A stretch of 64,000 nucleotides of DNA from Turnera subulata (lineage: Eukaryota > Streptophyta > Magnoliopsida > Malpighiales > Passifloraceae), in contig JAKUCV010003182.1 in assembly GCA_028386065.3 (NCBI GenBank), forward strand, positions 1 through 64,000, written 5' to 3'. The notes under the pieces are model-generated. The model ran no database searches, was not told the origin of the DNA, and saw nothing but the letters and a program-made list of their open reading frames with translations. Shown here in pieces: positions 1-9,187 of the stretch (position 1 is its first letter; each line of letters begins with the position of its first letter). Position numbers and translations under genes: made by a program.

Positions 1-1345
1 TAAGAACCCTACATGGAACGTTATATGTATGTCATTAGTGGTTCTTATAGATGTGATTGTCCTCCGACCTGAGATCGTCAAGGTATCCAACATATGAATC
101 ATGTACTTTGATATTATTCCTAGTCACCCGTAACTGGGTGGACATAAGGGTAATCATTGGGTATGTGCCGAGTATGTAGTGGGTTTTGATTGATCAAGAA
201 GGGATTCGTCCAACCCATATAACGGGTATATTATCGAATGGTTTCTTGATAGAGTTGAACTGTAAATGCACGGCCGTGCTCGGATTATGATATGTTGATA
301 TCATTGGTATCCGTTTTACACAGTTAACTCGAGGATCAAGAAACCAAGATTAAACATATACGAGATTGACATATTCCATGTCTCGGTTTAATCTTGATAA
401 TGGGACGAAGGGACGATGACATACTTCCGAGGCATAGAGAATCAGTACTGATCTTGTCGTTCGGGTAGCAATGATGTGTTGCTAGACGCCGCTCTTTGCT
501 TATAATTGTAAAATGGGATTTTACAATTATTGTCGGACGTTACAAGTGCCTACAGGGTCACACACATAGAATCGTTGATTCGAGCAGATGGTTGAATCGT
601 GGTTGGACCATGGTTGGACCGTGGTTGGACCGTAGTTGACCATGGTTGAACCAGGGTCGTTTTTGGGTGGTTGGCATGCTGAAAGTCAGCATAATTGAGC
701 CACTAAGTGGTATGTTATCTGATATGGCTTAGTGGTGGAGATTAATGATGATAAATTCATCATCATGCACTAATTGGGGCCAAGTGTTGGCCATTAATTC
801 CATTAACTAAGGCTAAGTGTGTAAGTGTGTGTTGAGTGTGAGTGATCAGTTTTCAGAGCTGATTTTGAGCTGAGCATCACGTTTTACACACAGAAAAGCT
901 TAAGAGAGTCTTGAGTTTTGATACACACATCCCTTTGCTTCTTCTTCTTTGTGAAAAAAGGAAGAACAAAACACCACTATCTCCATTAGCCCTTGATGTG
1001 TGGTTTGAGTGATTAGATCACTTCCTCTTCATCTTAGCATACTCTGGTTTTGTTCTTGAGAAGAGTTCTTAAGAGCTTGAGAGAGCATACACACATACAC
1101 CCTTGTTTGAGAAACAAGAGAGACACCACAACCATTCAAGCTCCCGGTTTCTGCTGCTAGCACCCAGTCCGGGAGTGCTCGGAAGTTGGGTCGTGTGACG
1201 ACACCACCTTGATCACGGTTCGTGTGGATACCGTAGAGGGGCGAGGCTTTTGTCTGGCTCTAACTAATTCGTTCCAGCCTTTGTCTTGGTCTAGACGATT
1301 CGTTCCAGCAATTAGGTGAAAGATCCTAATCCTACAGGTACGAAA
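1..1345 (+). mobile_element. LTR-like repeat fragment (probable retrotransposon LTR/leader)
   Basis: No coding potential is visible. The stretch has LTR-type texture: short inverted motifs, a minisatellite of about 12 bp units built on 'ggttggaccgtg' near 598-655, and a duplicated 'attcgttccag' phrase near 1268-1310. It leads directly, without a recognisable gag, into the copia pol fragment that begins around 1350. I infer it is the LTR or untranslated leader of a retrotransposon, either of the same element after internal deletion or of a second nested element. The left boundary lies outside the window, so terminal repeats and target duplication cannot be examined. Confidence 0.4.
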
Positions 1346-1347
1346 TT

Positions 1348-2215
1348 TTGTTATACGGTTTATGTTGCTTCACATGTGGTTCTTGGTTTGGTTTCCGTGT
1401 TTCCGCTGCGTGTTCTTCGTGCTATATGAATATCATATTGCTTACGAAAACTTACACTAATGTCTCTATTGCTGGTCATACTTTTTCTCTTCAAGATGTT
1501 TTTCATGTACCCACTGCTCAACAAAATTTGATTTCTGTTAGTTCCTTTGTCACTACTAATCGCGTTTCTGTTGAATTCTTCCCTGATTGTTTCTTGGTTA
1601 AGGATTTGGCAACGCAGGAAACACTGTACCGCGGGCTGAGTAAAGATGGTCTTTATCCTCTTCCATCGTCTCTACCATTGTCAGCTGCTCAGAGTCACTC
1701 TACTTCCCTCACCACGTGGCATGCACGTCTTGGACATGCTTCGTCGTCCACTGTCCACCGTTTGGCGTCTACTGGTCACTTAGTGTCGTCTGGTCCTGTT
1801 AGTTCTACTTTGTGTCAAGCCTGTGTTTCCAGTAAAATGCATAGGCTTCCATTTTCCGAGTCTCAATATCAGGCCCGTGGGCCATTAGATTTAATTTGTT
1901 CAGACGTTTGGGGTCCGGCCCCTGTTATTTCTAATGATGGGTTTTCATATTACGTGCTTTTCTTTGATCATTACAGCAAATACACTTGGATTTACTTTCT
2001 TCAACGCAAATCTGATGTCCTTCCTGTCTTTCATCAGTTTCGCTTACTAGTAGAGAAATATTTTGGTTGTTCTATTCGACAATTCCAAGCTGATTGGGGT
2101 GGTGAGTTTCAGGCACTTACAGGTTATCTTCGCACCCATGGAATTACACAGCGTGTTTCGTGTCCTCACACTCCCGAACAAAATGGGTGTGCGGAACGTA
2201 CAGGGAAGCGGCAAG
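1348..2215 (+). pseudogene. Ty1/copia pol fragment: GAG-pre-integrase plus integrase core, truncated
   Basis: The open frame reads through the end of the protease region ('FHVPTAQQNLISVSSF'), then the GAG-pre-integrase zinc-binding domain (WHARLGHAS, later CQACVSSK), then the integrase core with its first Asp in 'CSDVWGP'. The second Asp block reads QADWGGEF where copia integrases usually have SDNGGEF, and the Glu block AERTGK is where similarity stops. Gag, the protease active site, reverse transcriptase and RNase H are all missing. After about 2213 the frame continues only into unrelated A-rich sequence. This is a dead internal fragment from a different copia lineage than the minus-strand element at 3.7-7.2 kb. 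Confidence 0.85.
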
Positions 2216-3061
2216 GACCCAGAATTAATGTACGTTTGCACAAAGTTTTTTTCTATAGAAAAAAAAAAATCATGTGATTTCCTGACGCAAATACCACATG
2301 CAAACCACGAAATTAGTAGGCACATAATGCCTGTGCGCAAATTAACAGAGCCCAAACCCAAATCGGAGAATTGTAAAGAACATAAGCAGAACGTAGTAGC
2401 AAATCTTTTAAGAGCAGGAAAATTGAGCAAAACTCTTAATTTCTTCAATTGATATTGCAGTTAAGAAGATTCCATCAAAATCATGATGAACTACAGTAAT
2501 CAAATCTGTTGAAGGCAATAAGCAGATATAGTAGCGAACAGTATCAACAAATGGCCGGCCTTTCAGTGTAGAATCTTGCAAATAATATGGCCTTATTCAT
2601 CTAAGATCTAAAAGCGTCTTCACTGAAAGCAGATATATTGGAGTGGTGGACTTTTCAATCCTCATCCGTCACAAAGTTGGACTTTTTAACAAGAGAGACC
2701 TTGGTAAGTTCAAATTCTTAATTTAGTAGGAATGCTTATTGATATACTTTTATTCTTTAACCTACATTAGTAATCCTAATCCGCCCTAATATGCATACGT
2801 ATACATAACAACAACAAAAAAAAAAGAGAGAGTTAATCCCTTCTCTTTTGCGCCGTAGCTCAAGCCCCTCCCTCTCCAAATCGATCACAGGTATGACAAG
2901 TGACAACTCTCTTTTGCTTTAGTAGTTCATCTTAGTGTGTTGCTCTTTGCTTTCTCAAAACAAGGTATATAATATTAATCGTAGTGGAAATAAATCAAGG
3001 GGAATAACTTTTTTCGGATCTGATTGTGCCTGTCAACACATAAAATAATAAGATAAGCCAT

Positions 3062-3206
3062 GGCAATTTGTTTTGGGATTTCTGCAATAGCCTTCTACAC
3101 ATGCCAATTTGTTTTAGGATTTCTGCAATAGCCTTCTATATATGCCTGCCAATTTGTTTTAGGATTTATGCAATAGCCTTTCATATATGCTAATTTGTTT
3201 TGGGAG
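3062..3206 (+). repeat. Tandem repeat, three to four units of about 41-45 bp
   Basis: Units start near 3062, 3103 and 3147, with a partial unit near 3190. Each contains 'aatttgttttaggattt' followed by 'gcaatagcctt' and a short purine/pyrimidine-alternating end. Units differ at a few positions, so the array is not brand new. It is followed at 3207-3245 by a second small duplication of 'agttttgatctgcagtca' with a 5-nt spacer. Confidence 0.85.
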
Positions 3207-3285
3207 TTTTGATCTGCAGTCAGTGAAAGTTTTGATCTGCAGTCACATCATCATAAATCATTACCCAAGTTAAAACTTAGTGTTC

Positions 3286-3294
3286 TAAAAAAAA
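3286..3294 (+). repeat. Poly(A) micro-insert flanked by 16-bp direct repeats
   Basis: A 9-nt 'taaaaaaaa' sits between two perfect copies of 'ttaaaacttagtgttc' (3270-3285 and 3295-3310). The arrangement is a target-site duplication around a bare A-tail. This is what an almost completely 5'-truncated LINE/SINE-type retroposition leaves behind. Simple slippage duplication remains possible because the insert is so short. Confidence 0.5.
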
Positions 3295-3551
3295 TTAAAA
3301 CTTAGTGTTCATAACTAATTCCTTTCCTAACGGATGTTCAAGCAATGCGCATCCTTTCTATCACACTAATTTATGGTTTTCTTCAATGACCCAACATAAT
3401 CTTATCTCTCCCAAGAGTTCAATATCAAAATTTTAATAAGAATTACCATTACATTTGCTATTCAGATACCATTCTTTACTTATGGAATTTTGGCTGTCAT
3501 GGGTAGTTTTGTTTTATATGATATTTTTTTTTCTGAAAATTTCTTATACAG

Positions 3552-3711
3552 GATAGAAGACAAGCAACAACCAAGCCATGTTGGTAGGATTATACTCCTC
3601 CCTGCTAGTCAAGGTTCAGAAATTAGAAAAAGAAAATAAGCAACTGGATAGTGAAATTAAGAAATTGAGTGATGAAATTAAGAGATTAGGGGAAAAAAAA
3701 ATTGAAGATAA
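3552..3711 (+). pseudogene. Possible exon fragment encoding a charged coiled coil, cut off by the copia sequence
   Basis: After a plausible acceptor ('ttcttatacag') the plus strand opens a frame containing ATG at 3578. It reads LLVKVQKLEKENKQLDSEIKK and on into a Lys/Glu heptad pattern typical of a coiled coil. The sensible sequence stops at about 3711, where the reverse complement of the copia reverse transcriptase begins, so the remaining residues of the frame are antisense copia. I do not recognise the family. It may be a host-gene exon broken by the element, or a chance A-rich frame. Confidence 0.3.
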
Positions 3712-6700
3712 AGATCTTATGGGCAGTCAAGAAGGAGGCAAAATGATGGTACCAAGCATGTGGTGCTTGTTTCAAACCATAAAGAGCTCGCTGAAGCTTG
3801 CAAACATGATGTGGAAACCGTGAATCTTCAAAACCTGGTGGTTGTCTCATGTAGACTTCCTCCTTCAAGAATCCGTTTAAGAAGGCATTCTTGACGTCCA
3901 ACTGTCGCACTCCCCATCCACATGACAAGGCAATAGAAAGAATTGTGCGGATGGTTGCTGGTTTGACAACGGGACTATATGTCTCTTTAAAATCTTCACC
4001 AGCACGTTGAGTATATCCTTGGGCTACAAGACGTGCCTTGTAGCGAGAAAGACTGCCATCGGAATTATACTTCCGACGATATACCCAGCGTGAGCCAACA
4101 ACATTAACATCTGGAGAAGGTGGTGATACCAAGACCCAAGTATTATTTGTGAGTAAAGCCTGGTATTCATCTTTCATAGCTAGGTTCCATCGTTCATTTT
4201 TTGAAGCTTGTTTATAGGTTTTGGGTTCTGGCTCGTGAGTGTCATGAAGGAGAGCATACTTTGGGTTTGGTTTTGTGATTCCGGCGCGAAGACGTGTTGT
4301 CATTCGATGTGGTTGAGAAGAAGGTAATGGATGTGGAGAAGAGATGGAAGATGGACTCATATTAGATAACACATCAGGGTTATTTGGATGTGGAGCTGAC
4401 GGGTTAGTTGGTGTAGGAGTTGGGCGTAAGGTAGTGTTTGATAATGACGAAATTGTGTTATCAGGTTGAGATTGTGTGGAAGAAGGAGTTGTGAGAGATG
4501 GCGAGTGAGGAGATTGCGTTAAGATAGGGTTAGAAGATAGAATTCCCGTCGATGGGACTAGGCCACCAGGAAGGTTTAATACGGTAGTGGGATTGAAAAG
4601 ATCAGATTGTGGTGATGATGTGGAAGTCGAGGATAAGGATGAGAGTGAAGAGAAGGTGTGTTCATCAAAAATAACATTCCTAGAGATAATAACCTTGCGA
4701 GAGAGAGCATGATAGCAGCGAAAACCCTTATGTTGAGGAGATAATCCTAAGAAAATATGTTGATCAATACGAGGTGATAATTTATGCTGGCTAGGACTCA
4801 TATGCAAGGGGTAACATGCACAACCAAACATCCGTAGTTACGAGAAGGAGGGAGAAGCACCAAAGAGTGTTTGATATGGACTCGACCACTTTAAAGTGAC
4901 ATGAGGAAGACGGTTCTGGATAAAATTAACATAGTGAAGAGCTTCTACCCAAAAAGTTGGCGGGAGTTTTGCTTGAAACAAAATACTACAGATTGAATTT
5001 AGCAAGGTACGGTGCTTCCTTTCAGCCATGCCATTTTGTGCATGACTGTAAGGGCATGAAAGGCGACGCATTATACCATGCTGTTGGAGATAAGTGTCAA
5101 ATTGAGCATTACAAAACTCACCCCCATTGTCACTTTGAAGGGACCGAACTGACAGATTGAACTGAGTTTTAATTTCGGTATGAAGTTGCTTAAACTTGGA
5201 GAAAACATCACTTTTATTCCTCAGAGGATAAACCCAACAATATTTGGAGAATTCATCCAAAAACAATACATAGTACTTGAAACCAGAAAAAGAAACAACT
5301 GGTGATGTCCATACATCACAATGTAAAACATGAAATAAACCTAAACTAGGGGACGTAGATGGTGGATATGGAAGCTGTGTCTGCTTGCCCATCTGACATG
5401 CTGAACAGAACTCATCCTTATTCAAAGAAAAACATAATGAAGAAAACTGGGTGGTAAATTGTCGCATCACCGGAGCCCCTGGATGACAGAGTCGACAATG
5501 CCACAATGAACCAGAAACCCGACTAACAGCTAACGCAGAAGACACGAAAGAAGATGCTGGTGCCAAGACTCGAACAGAATAAAGAGTGCCTAAACCATTG
5601 CACCGTATCTGTCAATGGCGAAAACGATGTCCCTTCACAGAAAAACCAGATGAATCAAAAACCACAGAACAAGAATTATCAATAGAAAAACGTTTGACAG
5701 AAATCAAATTTTTAGTAAGAGCAGGAACAACCAAAACATTTAAAAGACGAAAAGAAAAGGACCCAACAAAAAAGGTTTTGACACCGATATGAGTGATAGG
5801 GAGGAACGTACCATCACATACTTGTACTGAATCAATACCATTATAGTCATGATAAGAATCAAGATTAGAAGTAGAGTTTGTCATGTGACTGGTAGTACCA
5901 GTGTCGGCAAACCAGAGTGAATTCGAATCCTGTTGCTCATGAACCCTTGCATATGAGCGTTGAGGACAATGCTTTGCTGTGTGATTATAACCAGCACACA
6001 GCTGACACTGAACTAGGTGTGACCCTAAAATGGAAGGAGATGAACGTGGACTAGGTGGCGGTGAAGGGCGTGGTGAAAAATGCGAGCCGGAAGACGGAGA
6101 CTTTTGGGAAAAGAATTGCTGATTGCGAGTGTTGAAGGGTGCAGGATTAGATGGCGACCGAGGGGAATAATGACCACCACGACCACCTCGACCACCGCGT
6201 CCCCCTCGTCCTCCACGTCCACCGCGATGCTGAGTGAAGAGAGCCTGATTTTGCTCAGTCACGGGAACTCTGGTGGTGGAGGAAGGGCGCTTTTGTTTTC
6301 TGTTTTCCTGAGCCAGAAGAATAGACCTAAGTTCAAAATAAGATGGAAGAGGAGATTTAGAAGTGAGAAGGGTGACAATGTCACTATACTCATCAGGGAG
6401 ACCATCGAGAATCTGCATGACGATATCATCATCACTCAATTGTCTACCTATGGATTCTAAGCAATCAGCAATACCTCGCACAGACTAAAGATAGTCACTC
6501 ATAGATTGAGAACCTTTCTTAGAACTAACAAAGGCTGAACGATATTCCATATATCGAGCCTGAACATGGTCGTGAAAGAGTTGTTCAATATGCTGCCATA
6601 CCTCTCTCGCAGAAGAAAAAACTCCAGGGCGTACAATATGATTTAAGATGACGGGGGAGACAGTGGCATAAATCCACGTAACAATAGTACTATCGATTTG

Positions 6701-7008
6701 TTGCCATTGGGTATAGAGAGGATTAGGGGTTGGAGGAGATTCGGGATTAGGGGAAGGTATTATAGCCTCTGGTGGTGCACCAGTTCCATCGACGTGATCC
6801 ATAACCTGATGGGATTGGAAAACACTATAAAGGAGACTTTGCCAAACCAGAAAATTGGTGAATCAAGCCTGGCAGGAACATAATTGCGGATGTTACTCAC
6901 ACTAAGGACAGAATGAACTGAAGCTGTGAGGGTGGACTCAGAAACAGAAGAAGAAGAGGAAGAAGAAGATCCTGAAAGAGTAGAAGAAGAAGAGGAGATT
7001 GTCGACAT
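3712..7008 (-). pseudogene. copia gag-pol remnant with a frameshift and three in-frame stops
   Basis: Gag starts at the ATG at 7008 with a Ser-rich N terminus and a UBN2-type gag domain. A frameshift near 6810 separates the first 66 or so codons from the rest. From 6802 a single frame carries on to 3712, broken by stop codons at 6485-6487, 5612-5614 and 4838-4840. Landmarks in order: CCHC zinc knuckle CQLCAGYNHTAKHC preceded by a Gly/Arg-rich tract (about 6230-6170), protease DTGTTSH (near 5915), pre-integrase domain, integrase core with HCDVW, QSDNGGEF and AERKHR all present, post-integrase FGCACYP, then RT with [12 protein letters not shown]. The YxDD catalytic block lies beyond the truncation. 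The protein cannot be functional. Confidence 0.9.
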
Positions 7009-7057
7009 GACGATGTGAAAAAGGAAAAAAAAACAAAGTTTCAAAAGATGAACACTA

Positions 7058-7069
7058 GCTCCGCTACCA
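7058..7069 (-). other. Primer-binding site of the copia element
   Basis: The minus strand reads TGGTAGCGGAGC immediately after the LTR. Copia elements commonly use the 3' end of initiator Met-tRNA, giving TGGTATCAGAGC; this site differs at two positions, consistent with decay. Confidence 0.7.
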
Positions 7070-7247
7070 TGAAAGGAATGAAATCCAGGATGCCAAACTA
7101 GGCTACCCTGATGTGTATTTGTATTGATCACAGGTTACAATAGTCCTAAGTGTACAAGTGTTCTAGTTACAGTGATGATAACGATAACATCTATAAGCTA
7201 AGCTAACCATTATTTACATTGATCATTATCTGCTATTACTTTTTTCA
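7070..7247 (-). repeat. Probable 5' LTR of the copia element (about 178 bp)
   Basis: It abuts the primer-binding site. On the minus strand it would start TGAAAAAAG and end CCTTTCA, giving the TG...CA termini and a short TGAAA/TTTCA inverted repeat expected of an LTR. There is no second LTR in the window for comparison, so the outer end at 7247 rests only on those terminal bases. Confidence 0.5.
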
Positions 7248-8110
7248 ACCCAAACACAAAACGTAATTGAAACAACTTACTTCCACGAAGTGGTGCGGAA
7301 CAAACCCATAACTCTTCCCGTCTTTGTTCGTCCCGTCAGAGGGAGTGCTATTTTGAGCAACAGAAGCCTCAGACTGTTCCCATCCCCCGAATTGCATGCC
7401 ATAACCAACACAGGCTGGCCCAGGTCTTAGTATATTACTGTTTGGTTCTACTGGTCCATTAAAAATTTTGTTGCGGGCCACATAACCATTACGGGCTTTA
7501 ATTAACCAGATATTTTTTGTTAGGTGTGGCGGGCCATCAAGCTATCAAAGCCTATAAATTTAGTAAATCAGATTTGCTTTTGTACGTAACTAATAGCTAG
7601 CTAGGCCCACTAATTGTCCACCCACCCCCCCACCCCCCTCNTGGACCCACATTGGACTTCCTATTGCACAAATCTCAATGCCAAGTACTACTCATCAATT
7701 TTAATTGCCGTCTACTTTGGTGGGTCCAATTACCAACCCAAATACATACATACAGGTAGTAGTAGAGTAGTCCAATAAACCCAACTATGAAAAAACAAAT
7801 AATTCCCTTCCCTTCCCTTCCCTTCCTTCCCATACCATTGTAAAGCCCACTGTCGGCAAGTTCCCAAGGGAGTGAGAGATTGAAGAGATATAGTACATGT
7901 TATAATACTTATAAAAAATGGAGAAAGCTTAGCTGTTGTGTCTGTACTTAGGCTCAACAAAGAGAAGCAGTCAAATCTTATAGTAGTCTGATATTATCTT
8001 TGCTTCCGTCCACCTTCCAAATGCCTCAAAACCCTTGTCGTTTTGCGCTTATTTTATTCATTATCACAGCTAAAGCATCTCTAGCCTCCTCCTGGTGTGT
8101 GTTATTTTAG
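7248..8110. other. Intergenic; simple repeats and one undetermined base
   Basis: A minus-strand open frame at 7245-7481 ends in a GTAAGT donor-like site at the copia boundary and may be an exon relic. C-rich sequence at 7621-7640 leads into an undetermined base (N) at 7641. A (CCCTT)n microsatellite lies at about 7805-7830. No complete gene is supported. Confidence 0.5.
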
Positions 8111-8116
8111 CCCTAC

Positions 8117-8123
8117 TATAAAT
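8117..8123 (+). promoter_or_regulatory. TATA box of the cyclin gene
   Basis: 'tataaat' lies 264 bp upstream of the cyclin ATG, in a pyrimidine-rich context typical of plant core promoters. A CT-rich presumed leader follows, which puts the transcription start near 8150. Confidence 0.5.
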
Positions 8124-8386
8124 CCCTCCTAAAACCTCACCGCTCCCTGCCAGCAATAGCGATTGCCTCCCCTCACAAAGCCACAACTTTTCTCCTCTCT
8201 ACCCTACTTCCCCTCTCTCGAGCCTCTTATTTTCCCCAACTCTAGAGACATAAGTAGACGACGACTATACAAGTAGTGAAAGAGTACCAAACTTTTGATA
8301 TCTTTCTGGTATAAATCCTTTTCAAGGGACTTCATTTTCCTCAACCAAGAGCTAGCACCCACATTCTTCTTCTCTCTTTTCTTCAA

Positions 8387-9187
8387 ATGGCTACGTCTTC
8401 TTCCCTTGCAATCTCTCCAAGAAAGCTTCGATCAGATCTGTACTCATACTCATACCAAAATGACTCAAACACCCCACTTGTCATCTCTGTTCTCGCTTCT
8501 CTCATTGAGAGGACCCTGGCTAGAAACGAGAGAATTGCCAAGAACTGCACATGGTCATTATCCAAAGACATGAAAACTCGGGTCTTTGATTGCCTTGAGA
8601 CGCCTGACTTGACAATACAGTCCTATCTGGAGAGAATCTTCAGATACACTCGCGCTGGCCCTTCTGTTTATGTTGTTGCATATGTTTATATCGATCGGTT
8701 TTGCCAGGCTAATCCTGGGTTTAGGATCAGCGCAAGAAATGTACATAGGCTTCTCATCACAACCATCATGGTTGCTTCTAAATATGTTGAAGACATGTAA
8801 GTTCTTCCTTTCTTTCTCTCATTAAAACGTGGGTTGTTTTTTTTTTTGTGTGTGATTTTACCCATATATTTGGATCTCTGTGGTTCCAAATCTTGATGTG
8901 GGCTGTTATTTTCTTGAAACAGGAATTACAGGAACTCTTACTTTGCTCGAGTTGGGGGATTAACCACAACTGAATTGAACAACTTGGAGCTTGAATTCTT
9001 GTTCTTGATGGGTTTCAAGTTGCATGTGAACGTGAGTGTTTTCGAGAGCTATTGCTGCCATTTGGAGAGGGAAGTGAGCATTGGAGGTGGATACCATATA
9101 GAGAAGACATTGAGATGTGCAGAGGAGATCAAATCAAGGCAAAACGAAGATAGGAGATACAACCAGATTGCTCGAATTATGTTGTAG
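8387..9187 (+). CDS. U/P-type cyclin (CYCU4-like), two exons
   Basis: Exons 8387-8796 and 8923-9187 join across a 126-bp GT-AG intron to give 224 residues, the usual size for plant U-type (also called P-type) cyclins. The protein is essentially one cyclin box: TPLVISVLASLIERTLARNE near residues 27-46, the core IQSYLERIFRYT and VYVVAYVYIDRF, then VASKYVEDMNYRNSYFARVGG spanning the splice junction and LNNLELEFLFLMGF. These cyclins resemble yeast PHO80 and bind A-type CDKs, linking phosphate/sugar or hormone status to cell division (family knowledge). The junction splits the Met codon of VEDM, and only this splice keeps the conserved motif intact. The start is the first in-frame ATG after the CT-rich leader. 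The gene appears intact. Confidence 0.93.

Larger units (their letters stand above)
2216..3551. other. Non-coding stretch between two copia fragments
   Basis: I see no supported gene. It holds the tandem repeat at 3062-3206, a small poly(A) retroposition footprint at 3286-3294, and a few isolated splice-like signals, for example AG followed by 'gtaagt' near 2702. The two open frames on opposite strands at 2047-2452 are not conserved-looking and overlap the copia end. Confidence 0.5.
3712..7247 (-). mobile_element. Degenerate, 3'-truncated Ty1/copia retrotransposon (5' LTR, PBS, gag-pol to mid-RT)
   Basis: Read on the minus strand the order is 5' LTR (7247-7070), primer-binding site (7069-7058), gag from about 7008, zinc knuckle, protease, integrase and the first half of reverse transcriptase. 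Homology then ends abruptly at about 3712 in A-rich sequence. RNase H, the second half of RT and the 3' LTR are absent, so no LTR pair or target duplication can be used for dating. The domain order (integrase before RT) places it in Ty1/copia. Confidence 0.9.

Noticed and set aside
2047..2452. Overlapping open frames on both strands at the end of the first copia fragment
   Set aside because: They are shadows of the integrase fragment and then run into unrelated A-rich DNA without any family motif.
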